A stretch of DNA of 64,000 nucleotides from assembly GCA_963989245.1 (NCBI GenBank), contig OZ022344.1:62149242-62213241 (forward strand), in the 5' to 3' direction. Under the pieces are notes generated by a model. It made no database searches, was not told where the DNA came from, and saw only the letters and a list, made by a program, of their open reading frames with translations. How positions within the stretch are numbered: position 1 is the first letter of the stretch; every line of letters begins with the position of its first letter. This document shows positions 55,413 through 64,000 of the stretch, piece after piece. The position numbers and the translations under genes were made by a program. The stretch is from Nansenia antarctica (Eukaryota; Chordata; Actinopteri; Argentiniformes; Microstomatidae).

Positions 55413-56290
55413 TTATAGCCGAGACCCCCAAAACGTCTGGCTGGACAATCCCCGACGGTCCGCGATCTCTCACTTTCTCCCTTGGAGAGGCTGTCTCCCA
55501 TGGTGTCAGACATTTGTTCAATCACATCTCTGTCTGCCTTGGTCTTGGCCTCCTGCAGTTGTTTCTGCAGGGCGGTGAGGTCCTCAGTGGCCTTGGCGGT
55601 GGTGACCATGTTGGCCTCCTGCAGCTCCTGCACCTTGGCGGTGGTGAGCTCCTGCTTGAACTTGTGGAACTCTATCTCCGCCGCCTGGGTCGTCAGGCGG
55701 AACTGATGCATCGTGATGGTCGCCTCCTGTTCCCAACACTTGGCCTGAAGGGTCTCCTTCTCAGCCCGGACCACCACCATCTTGGCCTGAAGGGTCTCCT
55801 TCTCAGCCAGAAGGACCTCCTTCTCAGCCCGGACCACCACCATCTGGGCCTGCTGAACCTTCTTCATCCTGGGCGCCTCCGCCACCGTCCCGTCGCGGTT
55901 GACGAACGCATCTCCTCCCCCTCCGTTCTGCTGCCCGGGGTCGGTGCGCTTCATCGCGGACGCTTGCGGCATCTTCACGGGGTTGTTCGGGCTGAGCATG
56001 CCCGGGCTGGGGTCTCCGGCTCTCACGGTAGGTTCGGCGTTCGGTTCGTTTTTACCGAAACCTTTCTTCTCCTCCGTCTCGGGGGTCACGTCTTTGCTGG
56101 GGACGACCGTGTCTTTTAACTCAGGTGCCTCAGGATGTAGTTGGCAGAAGTCTGTGATCAGTGTTGGGTCTAATATGTCCTTCTGAGGCACCCAGGACCG
56201 TTCCTCCGGTCCATACCCCTCCCAATCTCCCAAAAACTGAAAACCCCTACCCCTCCGACGGCAATCCATAATCCTCCGTACCGTATAGAC
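55376..56290 (-). CDS. Chromodomain fused to linker and coiled coil, copy 3
   Basis: Reading from 56290 downward: Gypsy chromodomain (GFQFLGDWEGYGPEERSWVP to CQLHPEAP), then in frame a novel linker ELKDTVVPSKDVTPETEEKK and AGDPSPGMLSPNNPVKMPQA, then GTVAEAPRMKKVQQAQMVVV and the coiled coil. This copy has the longest stretch upstream of the coil and lacks the BED start, so the linker may be the original N-terminal part of the captured gene. Codons upstream of 56290 come from the adjacent hAT end and are not part of it. Confidence 0.45.
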   Translation of the reverse strand, partial: VYTVRRIMDCRRRGRGFQFLGDWEGYGPEERSWVPQKDILDPTLITDFCQLHPEAPELKDTVVPSKDVTPETEEKKGFGKNEPNAEPTVRAGDPSPGMLSPNNPVKMPQASAMKRTDPGQQNGGGGDAFVNRDGTVAEAPRMKKVQQAQMVVVRAEKEVLLAEKETLQAKMVVVRAEKETLQAKCWEQEATITMHQFRLTTQAAEIEFHKFKQELTTAKVQELQEANMVTTAKATEDLTALQKQLQEAKTKADRDVIEQMSDTMGDSLSKGESERSRTVGDCPARRFGGLGYNGHFTTRPISQW

Positions 56291-58934
56291 CAGGGGTGGG
56301 CAATTATTTTTCCCAGGGGGCCAAATGAGCAACTGAAAATATTTTGGAGGGCCGGGCCAAAATTCCGAACTCAATTATGCATAATATACATTTTATTTCT
56401 ATATAAAAAGCAGTAAATGGCATTGTTTTGACCGCTGGTAAGAGTGTATGTTATTATTTGGCAATTAAAAGGTGAGGTTAGCGTTCAAAAATCATTTATT
56501 CAAATAGAATTTCCAAAATGATAAACAAAATGTGAAACATTTGACTCATTTTCAGTCACATTAATAACAAAGGGCATTTTGAGTTTCATGTACTTTTGAA
56601 ACAAGGCTTTTTTTTAGCTTTCTAAAGACATCACATCATCTTTGTAGCCAAAATAAACAAGACATGTCACTGAACTGTGTAACTGTGTAAAGAAAAGTGT
56701 CCCAGTTTTGTAGCCTTTTTGACTTTACATGCCTATATTAAACATTTTATGTTTTCAGAACTGTGCACAAAAAAAAGGGGGAAAAAAGTGTCCCATTTCA
56801 ATTGTTATATTTCCACATTTTAGTGTTTTTCAGTTCTTGTTTTTCATTCAGTGTGAGAAATCCAGTCTCTGTTGAGCTTTAACAAGTCCATCAAAGTCAG
56901 GTTGAATGTCTGAGGTGGAGATGCGAAGCACAGCTGACAGATGTTCATCAGTGAGAGAGGATCTGTACCTGGATTTGGTAAACTTCATGACTGAGAATGT
57001 CTGTTCACATATGTAGGTGGATCCAAAGAGAACCAACATCTTCTGAGCATGTCTCCTCATGTTTGGAAAGTTCTCCTCCTTGAGAGCAGAGTAGAACTCT
57101 AGCAGTGATGCTGACTTGAAGTGCTCTTTCAGTAGTGAATCAGACTGCAGGTCAATGAGTTCAAGCTGAACATCAGTGGGTGCACTATCAACACTGCAGG
57201 TAAAGGGAGAGGAAACCAGCTGCATTTCATCCTCAACCTTTTTTAAATCTTGAAAACGCCTTGAAAATTCATCATGCAGTGCTCCTAACATTGATGAGTA
57301 CCTGTGCCGGTGATCAGCTGATGGTTTGACTTCTTTAAGGGTTTTCATGTGTTCGAGATTGTTGCTGCCTAGTTGCCTTGAAATGAATTGCAACTTTGTC
57401 ATGAAGGCTTTCACATGGCTATGCATTTCATGAACAAAAAGGCCCTTGCCCTGCAGTTGTGTGTTCAGTTCATTCATCATTGCAGTCACATCAACAGCAA
57501 ATGATAAATCTGCCATCCAGTCCTCATCAGACAGCTCTGGGATGGTTTTGCCTTTCATCTCACAAAACTCCTTTATCTCTGATTTCAGAACCCAAAACCT
57601 TTTTAGCACTTTGCCCAGGCTGAGCCATCTGACAGCTGTGTGGTACCTGACATCACCATGTTCGCTCTCTTGCTCCTCCAATAGTGAAACAAACTGCCTG
57701 TGATTTAATGCTCGCGCTCTGATGAAATTAACTGTTGTAGTAACAACATCAACCACATGGCTAAGTTTTAGCACTGACTTGCACAACGCTTGCTGATGAA
57801 TAATACAATGTATAAACACCAATTTCTGCTCTGCGTTGAGTTCACTCACTTTATCTTGCATTCTTTTCAAAAGCCCAACATTTTTCCCTGTCAAATTCGG
57901 ACATCCATCCGTAGTGACACCTGCCAGTCTGTCACATTCGAGTCCCAGTTTGTCCATGCATGCATTTACCTCGGTGAACAGATCACTCCCCGTTGTGGTT
58001 CCTTTCATTGGCCGGATTGCTGCCAGCTCCTCCGTAAGCTTGAAGTCGCGCGTTATCCCCCGGAGAAATATGAGCAGCTGGGCTGTGTCACGGACGTCAC
58101 AACTCTCATCCAAAGCTAAAGAAAAAAAGTCTAAGCTTCCCACTTCACTTTGCAGCTGAAACTCCAGATTCTCTGCGATGTCCTCCACCCTTCTCGTCAC
58201 GGTGCGGCGGGACAGCGGGACGTTTTCAAACGCTTCCTTTTTTTCTGGGCATAGCATTGCTGCAGACTCGACCATGCACTCTTTCACAAACTCCCCCTCC
58301 GAGAATGGCTTACTGTTCTTGGCGATTTTGTGGGCTATCACAAAGCTGGTTCTGGTCGCTGCATCTCTGGCTGCATGCAGCTTTGTAAAACAGCCTTGTT
58401 GTTTTTCTAGCTTGGCTAGTAAATCTGTTGATGTCCGCGCTCGTTCGGCATCAGTCAAGTTGTTGTATTTCTCGGCATGTTTCGTCTCGTAATGCCGTTT
58501 CAAATTGTACTCTTTAAACACGGCGACATGCTCTCCACAAACCAAACACACAGGTTTACCCTTGACTTCAGTAAAGAAAAACTTAGTTGTCCATATTTGT
58601 TTGAAAGTTCTGCGTTCGGCATCCACTTTCCTCTTTTTGGCATGAGCCGACATTTTCGAATTTTTCAGGAGTGACAAGGAAGAGACAGTTCAGGGGTGAC
58701 ACGAAAGGAAGACGGGTTGTCATTCACGTGCACGATTGCGTGCACTGTGAGAATAAATGGGCTTCAAAATAAAAGCAATGCGGTTTTAGTCCACCCATAA
58801 GATAATTAGAAAAAAAAAAAATATTTAAAAAAACAAACAAAAAAAACAACTAATTATCATGTAATCTTTCGCGGGCGGTCAGAATCATCCGGCGGGACGT
58901 GTTTGGCCCGCGGGCCGTACAATGCCCAGGTCTG
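56291..58934 (-). mobile_element. hAT transposon C with intact transposase but unmatched flanks
   Basis: Ends are CAGGGGTGGGCAATTAT at 56291 and, read inward from 58934, CAGACCTGGGCATTGTA. The 8 bases outside are GTATAGAC on the left and CTTTAAAG on the right, so there is no TSD. The left flank is Gypsy chromodomain and the right flank is Gypsy RT. The leader 56291-56847 is AT-rich non-coding sequence. Confidence 0.82.
56848..58677 (-). CDS. hAT transposase, intact 609 codons (GTF2IRD2/ZBED5-like)
   Basis: A second in-frame ATG at 58653 begins MSAHAKKRKVDAERRTFK, closer to the family start. The finger is VCLVCGEHVAVFKEYNLKRH with YETKH (C2H2/BED-like). The core includes RRVEDIAENLEFQL, FFSLALDESCDVRDTAQLLI (first catalytic aspartate region), AGVTTDGCPNLTGKNVGLLK and FIHCIIHQQALCKSVL, then the dimerisation tail FGSTYICEQTFSVMKFTKSR with SLTDEHLSAVLRIS. 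The length is right for the family and no stop or shift is present. It could supply transposase to the deletion derivatives of this family (1423-2727, perhaps 13523-14952). Confidence 0.9.
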   Translation of the reverse strand: MSLLKNSKMSAHAKKRKVDAERRTFKQIWTTKFFFTEVKGKPVCLVCGEHVAVFKEYNLKRHYETKHAEKYNNLTDAERARTSTDLLAKLEKQQGCFTKLHAARDAATRTSFVIAHKIAKNSKPFSEGEFVKECMVESAAMLCPEKKEAFENVPLSRRTVTRRVEDIAENLEFQLQSEVGSLDFFSLALDESCDVRDTAQLLIFLRGITRDFKLTEELAAIRPMKGTTTGSDLFTEVNACMDKLGLECDRLAGVTTDGCPNLTGKNVGLLKRMQDKVSELNAEQKLVFIHCIIHQQALCKSVLKLSHVVDVVTTTVNFIRARALNHRQFVSLLEEQESEHGDVRYHTAVRWLSLGKVLKRFWVLKSEIKEFCEMKGKTIPELSDEDWMADLSFAVDVTAMMNELNTQLQGKGLFVHEMHSHVKAFMTKLQFISRQLGSNNLEHMKTLKEVKPSADHRHRYSSMLGALHDEFSRRFQDLKKVEDEMQLVSSPFTCSVDSAPTDVQLELIDLQSDSLLKEHFKSASLLEFYSALKEENFPNMRRHAQKMLVLFGSTYICEQTFSVMKFTKSRYRSSLTDEHLSAVLRISTSDIQPDFDGLVKAQQRLDFSH

Positions 58935-59095
58935 CTTTAAAGGAAGCTGTAGAGAAGGAACTAGAACGCCTGGAGAAGAATGGCATCATCTCAAAAGTGG
59001 ATAGGAGCGACTGGGCTGCCCCTATTGTCGTGGTTCCCAAGAAAGACCGCAGTGTGAGGATATGCGGAGACTACAAGGTCAAGGTTGTGGGACTT
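58935..59095 (+). pseudogene. Ty3/Gypsy RT fragment
   Basis: The frame reads LKEAVEKELERLEKNGIISK, then VVVPKKDRSVRICGDYKV, the same segment as 16718-17167 but on the plus strand. It is cut at DYKV. Confidence 0.8.
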
Positions 59096-59218
59096 GGAGT
59101 GACGGATGAAATTCGACGTTGTGGTGGTCGTATCACTCATGTTTGCTCTGCAGACCTTACACACTGCTGTTCTTTTCTTTCTACTATCATCCATCCATAT
59201 ATATATATTATATATATA
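59096..59218 (-). pseudogene. BED-finger start, third copy
   Basis: MDDSRKKRTAVCKVCRANMS then TTSNFIRHSKSHN. This copy keeps the finger histidines that are lost in the coiled-coil fusions, so it shows the native BED sequence before fusion. An AT repeat separates it from module T. Confidence 0.65.
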
Positions 59219-59560
59219 TTATCCCACTATATACAGTGGGAATGTGGCATCCAGCCTGCGCTCCATTGCCTCCAATTGTCTGTGAGCTGTAGCCGCACTG
59301 GAGCGCCTGGCCTTCGGAATGCGCCGCAGCTTGTTGTTAGCGTCGACAAACTCCACCATCTTGTTGCACACGCACGCCGATCGCTCACCATTGGGATATT
59401 GGCCTTGTTGTAAAATGGCCGCACCTGCTCCAGGACGACCTTGGCTGCCTCGAACCGTGACAAGGTTGAACCGGGTCGCTTGGCATGCAGTTGAAACCTC
59501 CTGTTTGCTCCCGAAACGTATTTGCCTCATTATCAATCCCTGTCTTTCGCAGTAACCTGC
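59219..59560 (-). repeat. Module T, copy 4
   Basis: Full-length copy with the same two-frame reading, again directly downstream of a chromodomain. Confidence 0.65.
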
Positions 59561-59564
59561 ACCT

Positions 59565-60310
59565 GGGTGCCTCAGGATGTAGTTGGCAGAAGTCTGTGAT
59601 CAGTGTTGGATCTAATATGTCCTTCTGAGGCACCCAGGACCGTTCCTCCGGTCCATACCCCTCCCAATCTACCAAAAACTGAAAACCCCTACCCCTCCGA
59701 CGGCAATCCATAATCCTCCGTACCGTATAGACTGTCTGTCCATCAATGATGCGTGGCGGGGGAACAGGGGGGGGTGGCGGGGACATTGGGCAAGTGACAA
59801 AGGGCTTCAGGACAATTCAGACACATGGAAGGTCGGGTGAACCCGCATGGAAGGTGGGAGTAGTAGTCTATACGCCACCGGGTTCACACGCCGCACCACC
59901 TTGAATGGGCCCACGAAACGGGGCGCTAGCTTCCTGGACTCGACCCGGAGGGGAAGATCCCGGGTCGAGAGCCACACCTTCTGCCCCGGGCGAAAGATCG
60001 GGGCCGGGCGACGCCTGCGGTTGGCATGAAGCTGGGACCGAACCGAAGCCCGCTGAAGCGCCGCCCTCACCCGCCTCCAAGTCTGGTGACAGCGACCGAC
60101 GTGGGCTTGGACGGAGGGCACCTCCGCCGCCTCCTCCTGCTCAGGGAATAGGGGGGGGTTGATAGCCACATCGGGTGCTGCCGTGGGGGTGTGTTTGAAG
60201 CAGTCGTGGGCCCTGGTCTTGCTGAGCAGAGTGAGCCCCATGCTGTCCACGGTCTCCTCCAGACCGTCCTTCCTGTCTATCTCCACTGTGTAGTCGTTGG
60301 CCTGGGGGGG
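59565..60310 (-). pseudogene. Ty3/Gypsy integrase C-terminus and chromodomain
   Basis: From 60286: DGLEETVDSMGLTLLSKTRA, then RRRPAPIFRPGQKVWLSTRD, GPFKVVRRVNPVAYRLLLPP and VHPTFHVSELS, the SH3-like integrase C-terminal region. The next ORF (59786 down) carries the chromodomain VYTVRRIMDCRRRGRGFQFL and DWEGYGPEERSWVP. The integrase catalytic core is missing. The split between the two ORFs is a stop near 59806. Confidence 0.85.
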
Positions 60311-60401
60311 GGGGGAGACAAGGAAGGCAAGGCTTTACCACCCTGGTTACACACTCATCCCCTCAGTCCCAGTCCTGAGCCGAACTGTGCTGAGCTGTGC
60401 T

Positions 60402-60404
<3 letters not shown>

Positions 60405-60448
<44 letters not shown>
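60405..60448. repeat. TG microsatellite
   Basis: About 22 TG dinucleotides. Confidence 0.95.
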
Positions 60449-60449
<1 letters not shown>

Positions 60450-60716
60450 GGCTTAAAGTGGGAAAAAATCCTGTGCCTGAAACTTTTTCTTGGGGAGGGG
60501 GGTCACAAACTGATTAAATCACTTAAGGCCAAACTGATTGCATCACTTATTAAGCCACTATCACTAAAACAATAGAGCAATAGATGTTGTGTAGTAATGG
60601 TGTAGTTGTGTTACGTTATTGAAACAAGCTCCATCTTGTGTCATTCTGCCGCTCTCTCTACCAAGGCTACTGTCCGTTTGCCGAATTCCGGTTCTGTAAA
60701 TCAATGCGCGCGGGGT

Positions 60717-60826
60717 GTCCTCTGATAGGATAGCTACTGTTCTGTCCTCTGATAGGATAGCTACTGTTCTGTCCTCTGATAGGATAGCTACTGTTCTGTC
60801 CTCTGATAGGATAGCTACTGTTCTGG
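60717..60826. repeat. 27-bp tandem repeat, four units
   Basis: The unit contains GTCCTCTGATAGGATAGCTA followed by CTGTTCT. The length divides by three, so both strands stay open; no gene is implied. Confidence 0.9.
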
Positions 60827-60829
60827 CGC

Positions 60830-61497
60830 GAAACATTCAAAAAAGAAACCGCGGTCATGTAAAAAAAAAAAAAATTGCCGTTACTGTTCTGGCGCAAAAC
60901 GGCCTAAACTGTATAATCACCTCAGAAAAATTGCCATTAGACAATTATGTTATAATTGTTACACGCCTAATCTGTTGTCTGTCTAAAAATAATGTTCAAC
61001 CATCTGAAAAACTAAATGAGCCCAGGATCAGTATGAGACGATATGATGCTGCCAGACTGAACATGCAAGTTACAATATGCTATGGAGGCATTATGACGGT
61101 TTGCTTTAAGCAAATGATAATATGCCTTCTCAATAAAATGTATGATTCGAAGCCAAGTCTAACATAGCTTAAACTTAACATTAGCTTTCTAGCTAAGGTT
61201 TGACTAGCCTAAGTTAGACACATTCACGTACCTGTCTTTGTGGGACTTGGAGTGACGGATGAACAGACAGACGAATGGAAGAACTAAATAACTGAATTAG
61301 GAATGAACGAACAGAAGAACTAAATAACTGAATTAGGAATGAACGAACGGAAGAACTAAATAACTGAAGTACCTTCACCACTGGTGTCCCAGCGGATCGA
61401 TGTGTATTTGGGGTTGTTGACGAGACGCCACAGCTTAGCGGGGAAGCTGTTGGGTCTTAATTGGTCCATTCTCCATAACTGAGGTAACTCATCCTTT
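60830..61497. other. Spacer with a ~45-bp tandem repeat, no gene
   Basis: Around 61275-61372, GAAGAACTAAATAACTGAAT and AGGAATGAACGAAC recur two to three times. GTGGGACTTGGAGTGACGGA at 61239 is also found at 59087, at the Gypsy RT/BED junction. Nothing else is recognised. Confidence 0.5.
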
Positions 61498-61923
61498 TTA
61501 ACCGAGCATCGATCCATTCATGTGCAGGTTATACATGGCCTTCAGTGGTTCTGGGATGCCAATCACCCGGAGATTCTGTCGTTTGGAACGGCACTTACTG
61601 TCACTTGGGAAGGTCGTTGTCGTGGTACCACGATGCATTGCAATGTCAAAATGAAATATGAGATTACTTACAGAATAAGAAGAGTTTCCTTTAGCCGTCC
61701 TTCCACCCAGTACTTACTGGGGATGCAAAAGGATGATATCACAAAAAAAAAAGCCTTTGTTTTGATAGCTGTGAATGTTGTTAGTTATATGGGTTTAGAA
61801 GGGTTACCTATGGCGATTTTGGGCTTGTTGGTTACAGATGCTAGGGGTGGTTTGACCACAGCTCTGCTGCTCCTGGTTGACATGGCCACACCTGGCTCAA
61901 CTTCAGAGGGGGAGTTATGTAGA

Positions 61924-62362
61924 TAATAATAATAATAATGCATTTTATTTATAAAAGCACTTTACATATAAAATCTCAGAGTGCTTACAACACAGTAGAT
62001 AAAGCAATAAAAACATTCAATTAAAAGGCTAAAAAAAGGCTCTATTAAAAAGGTGGGTTTTAAGGCCCCGTTTAAAAGCATCCACAGACTGTGGTGCCCT
62101 TAGGTGGTCAGGGAGAGCATTCCACAGCCTGGGAGCAGCCGAGCAGAAGGCCCGATCTCCCATCGTGCGGAGCTTGGTCCTGGGGGTCTTGAGGAGGTTG
62201 GTGCCAGTAGAACGGAGGGTGCGTGAGGAGGTCTGAGGGGTATGGAGGAGTTCCTTGAGGTAGGGGGGGGGCAGTTCCATGGATGCACTGGTGGGTGAGG
62301 AGGGAGACCTTGAATTCAATTCTGAGGGAGACGGGGAGCCAGTGAAGTGATTTGAGGATGGG
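61924..62362 (-). mobile_element. L2-type LINE 3' fragment with RT C-terminus and 7-bp TSD
   Basis: ATGTAGA flanks it at 61917-61923 and 62363-62369; copy 1 of the duplication has the uninterrupted site (about 47759). The minus ORF 62319-62029 reads MGDRAFCSAAPRLWNALPDH and SVDAFKRGLKTHLFNRAFF, the end of L2 RT. The tail is a TAA repeat at 61924-61938. Confidence 0.85.
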
Positions 62363-62655
62363 ATGTAGAGGTTAGAAGAGGCAGGTGGGGCAAGGTTGTA
62401 GAGGTTAGAAGAGGCAGGTGGGGCAAGGATGTAGAGGTTAGAAGAGGCAGGTGGGGCAAGGTTTAGACCAATAATCTTAATATAAAATATATGTATATAT
62501 TAATATATGACATTTTTAACCGAGCATCGATCCATTCATGTGCAGGTTATACATGGCCTTCAGTGGTTCTGGGATGCCAATCACCCGGAGATTCTGTCGT
62601 TTGGAACGGCACTTACTGTCACTTGGGTCGTTGTCGTGGTACCAGAATAGCTTGT

Positions 62656-62730
62656 TCATCTGTTCATGTTCCTGGCCAGGAGATCCTTCCTGCAGATCTC
62701 ACTCATCCCAGGGAAGTGGTTGATCTTCTG
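62656..62730 (-). pseudogene. TTLL-like fragment, copy 2
   Basis: Identical in translation to 47989-48063 (QKINHFPGMSEICRKDLLAR). It belongs to the direct duplication. Confidence 0.65.
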
Positions 62731-63486
62731 TGAGGGGTCGTAGCCACCGCCTTCTTGAGCGCGGACAGAGAAACACCGCTCCTCATTGTCCGTTATTCAG
62801 AGCAACTCATTGGATTTGCATAAACCCACCTTGTTGGAGCAAGTATATTCTCTGTGGAGGGTCAGCACTAAGTACAGAATGCTGTAAAAAAAAAAAAAAA
62901 CATCCTCGTCATCCATCCAGAAAGACCAGTTTCTCTTTTTGTCTTGTTTTATGCCTTCGTCTTCAGCTGATAAAGCAGGGACAGGAATTGGATCTAATGA
63001 TTTTGGTCTCGACACATCACTGCAAGGTGACAACCACTGGTCGTTCTTGTGCAGGGATTTTCCAGGACAGTTGTCACTAGTGTCTTCTTGTTGCTTCTTT
63101 CCATCTTTCTTCTTTGAGCAAGACTGAGCACTCATCCCAGGGAAGTGGTTGATCTTCTGTGAATACGAATAGAATAGAATAGAAATGATGTCTGCAGAAG
63201 CCAGCCTGGAACGCACCTTTTTGGAGATGAACATTTGGGGCAATATTTGAGCCTCCTCTAGGGCCCTGGCTCTGGTCATCATCACAATTGTCTATGATAG
63301 TTTAGTGATATAACTGTGGGACTCTATTAACAATTAATTTATCTGATATAACTGTGCTACTCGCAAATACCCTGGAGTCTGGTGCTGAAAAATTAACGGA
63401 CTCTTAGCTTCGATCTCGAGAGATCCTGGAAGTGGAAGGTTTTGATTCGAAAATTCGAAAGCGCGAAACTGAATACTGCTACGTCC

Positions 63487-63518
<32 letters not shown>

Positions 63519-63645
63519 CATAGATCTCATCCTCCTCTTCCTCTCTCACAGGGTGTATTCTACAGCAGGGTCGTAGCCACCGCCTTCTTGAGCGCGGACA
63601 GAGAAATTATGATACGAGACTTCACCTGGCTTGCCAATGCTCTTC

Positions 63646-64000
63646 AGATATCTTGTAGATATCATCTTCTCTTCAAGTAGATGTCTTGTAGATGTCATCT
63701 TCTCTTCAAGTAGATGTCTTGTAGATGTCATCTTCTCTTCAAGTAGATGTCTTGTAGATATCATCTTCTCTTCAAGTAGATGTCTTGTAGATATCATCTT
63801 CTCTTCAAGTAGATGTCTTGTAGATGTCATCTTCTCTTCAAGTAGATGTCTTGTAGATATCATCTTCTCTTCAAGTAGATGTCTTGGAGATGTCATCTTC
63901 TCTTCAAGTAGATGTCTTGTAGATGTCATCTTCTCTTCAAGTAGATGTCTTGTAGATGTCATCTTCTCTTCAAGTAGATGTCTTGTAGATGTCATCTTCT
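63646..64000 (-). repeat. 33-bp minisatellite, copy 2, truncated by window end
   Basis: At least ten units of the 33-bp repeat seen at 48965-49694. The order of GATGTC and GATATC variants differs from copy 1. Confidence 0.95.

Larger units (their letters stand above)
61498..64000 (+). repeat. Segmental direct duplication, copy 2, running off the right edge
   Basis: Matches 47471-49694 with an added leader (61498-61623) that itself repeats the TTTTTAACCGAGCATCGATC segment found again at 62515. It contains the LINE insertion 61924-62362, a 33-bp block present three times (62363-62462) and the minisatellite to the window end. Confidence 0.9.

Overview
This window looks like a teleost fish nuclear genome segment made almost entirely of transposable elements. 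The evidence is GT-AG introns, several hAT families, CR1/L2-, Rex1- and L1/Tx1-like LINEs with fish-type 3' tails (ATTC, TAAG or TGAT repeats), chromodomain Ty3/Gypsy pieces, and long CA, TAG and minisatellite arrays. I see no bacterial operon, rRNA, tRNA gene or CRISPR array. No complete ordinary host gene is visible; the host genes that can be recognised are fragments of HLTF, TTLL, histones H2A and H3, and SRF.

Layout. 1-13342: nested transposons. A hAT (minus) carries a second hAT with a perfect 8-bp target-site duplication (TSD), then come an L2-like LINE and a KIAA1586-like hAT gene split by a third, 3.1-kb hAT. 13343-43690: a large imperfect inverted duplication (left arm 13343-33752, right arm 36441-43690, axis near 35.1 kb). 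The left arm is swollen by a 13.7-kb composite hAT (15688-29388). That insertion holds an intron-containing ZNF862-like transposase, Gypsy and LINE debris, and a tyrosine-recombinase plus KMT5A-like SET-domain gene. Because the arms are paralogous, each serves as an empty-site control for insertions in the other, and four insertions can be delimited to the base that way.

44205-46615: Rex1-like LINE with an intact 674-codon reverse-transcriptase ORF. 47471-49694 and 61498-64000: a direct segmental duplication containing a tubulin-tyrosine-ligase-like fragment and a 33-bp minisatellite. 50040-51614: shards of histone H2A, SRF and histone H3. 51615-60310: a mosaic array of LINE endonuclease, coiled-coil ORFs, BED finger starts, Gypsy integrase/chromodomain pieces and one hAT with an intact 609-codon transposase.

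The genes do not form a pathway. The window is best read as a transposon nest in which DNA transposons land in one another, gene fragments are captured, and blocks are then duplicated. The most unusual object is the recombinase-SET gene inside the composite hAT. Boundaries called from TSDs and inverted repeats are direct sequence observations. Family names come from memory of protein signatures and were not database-checked.
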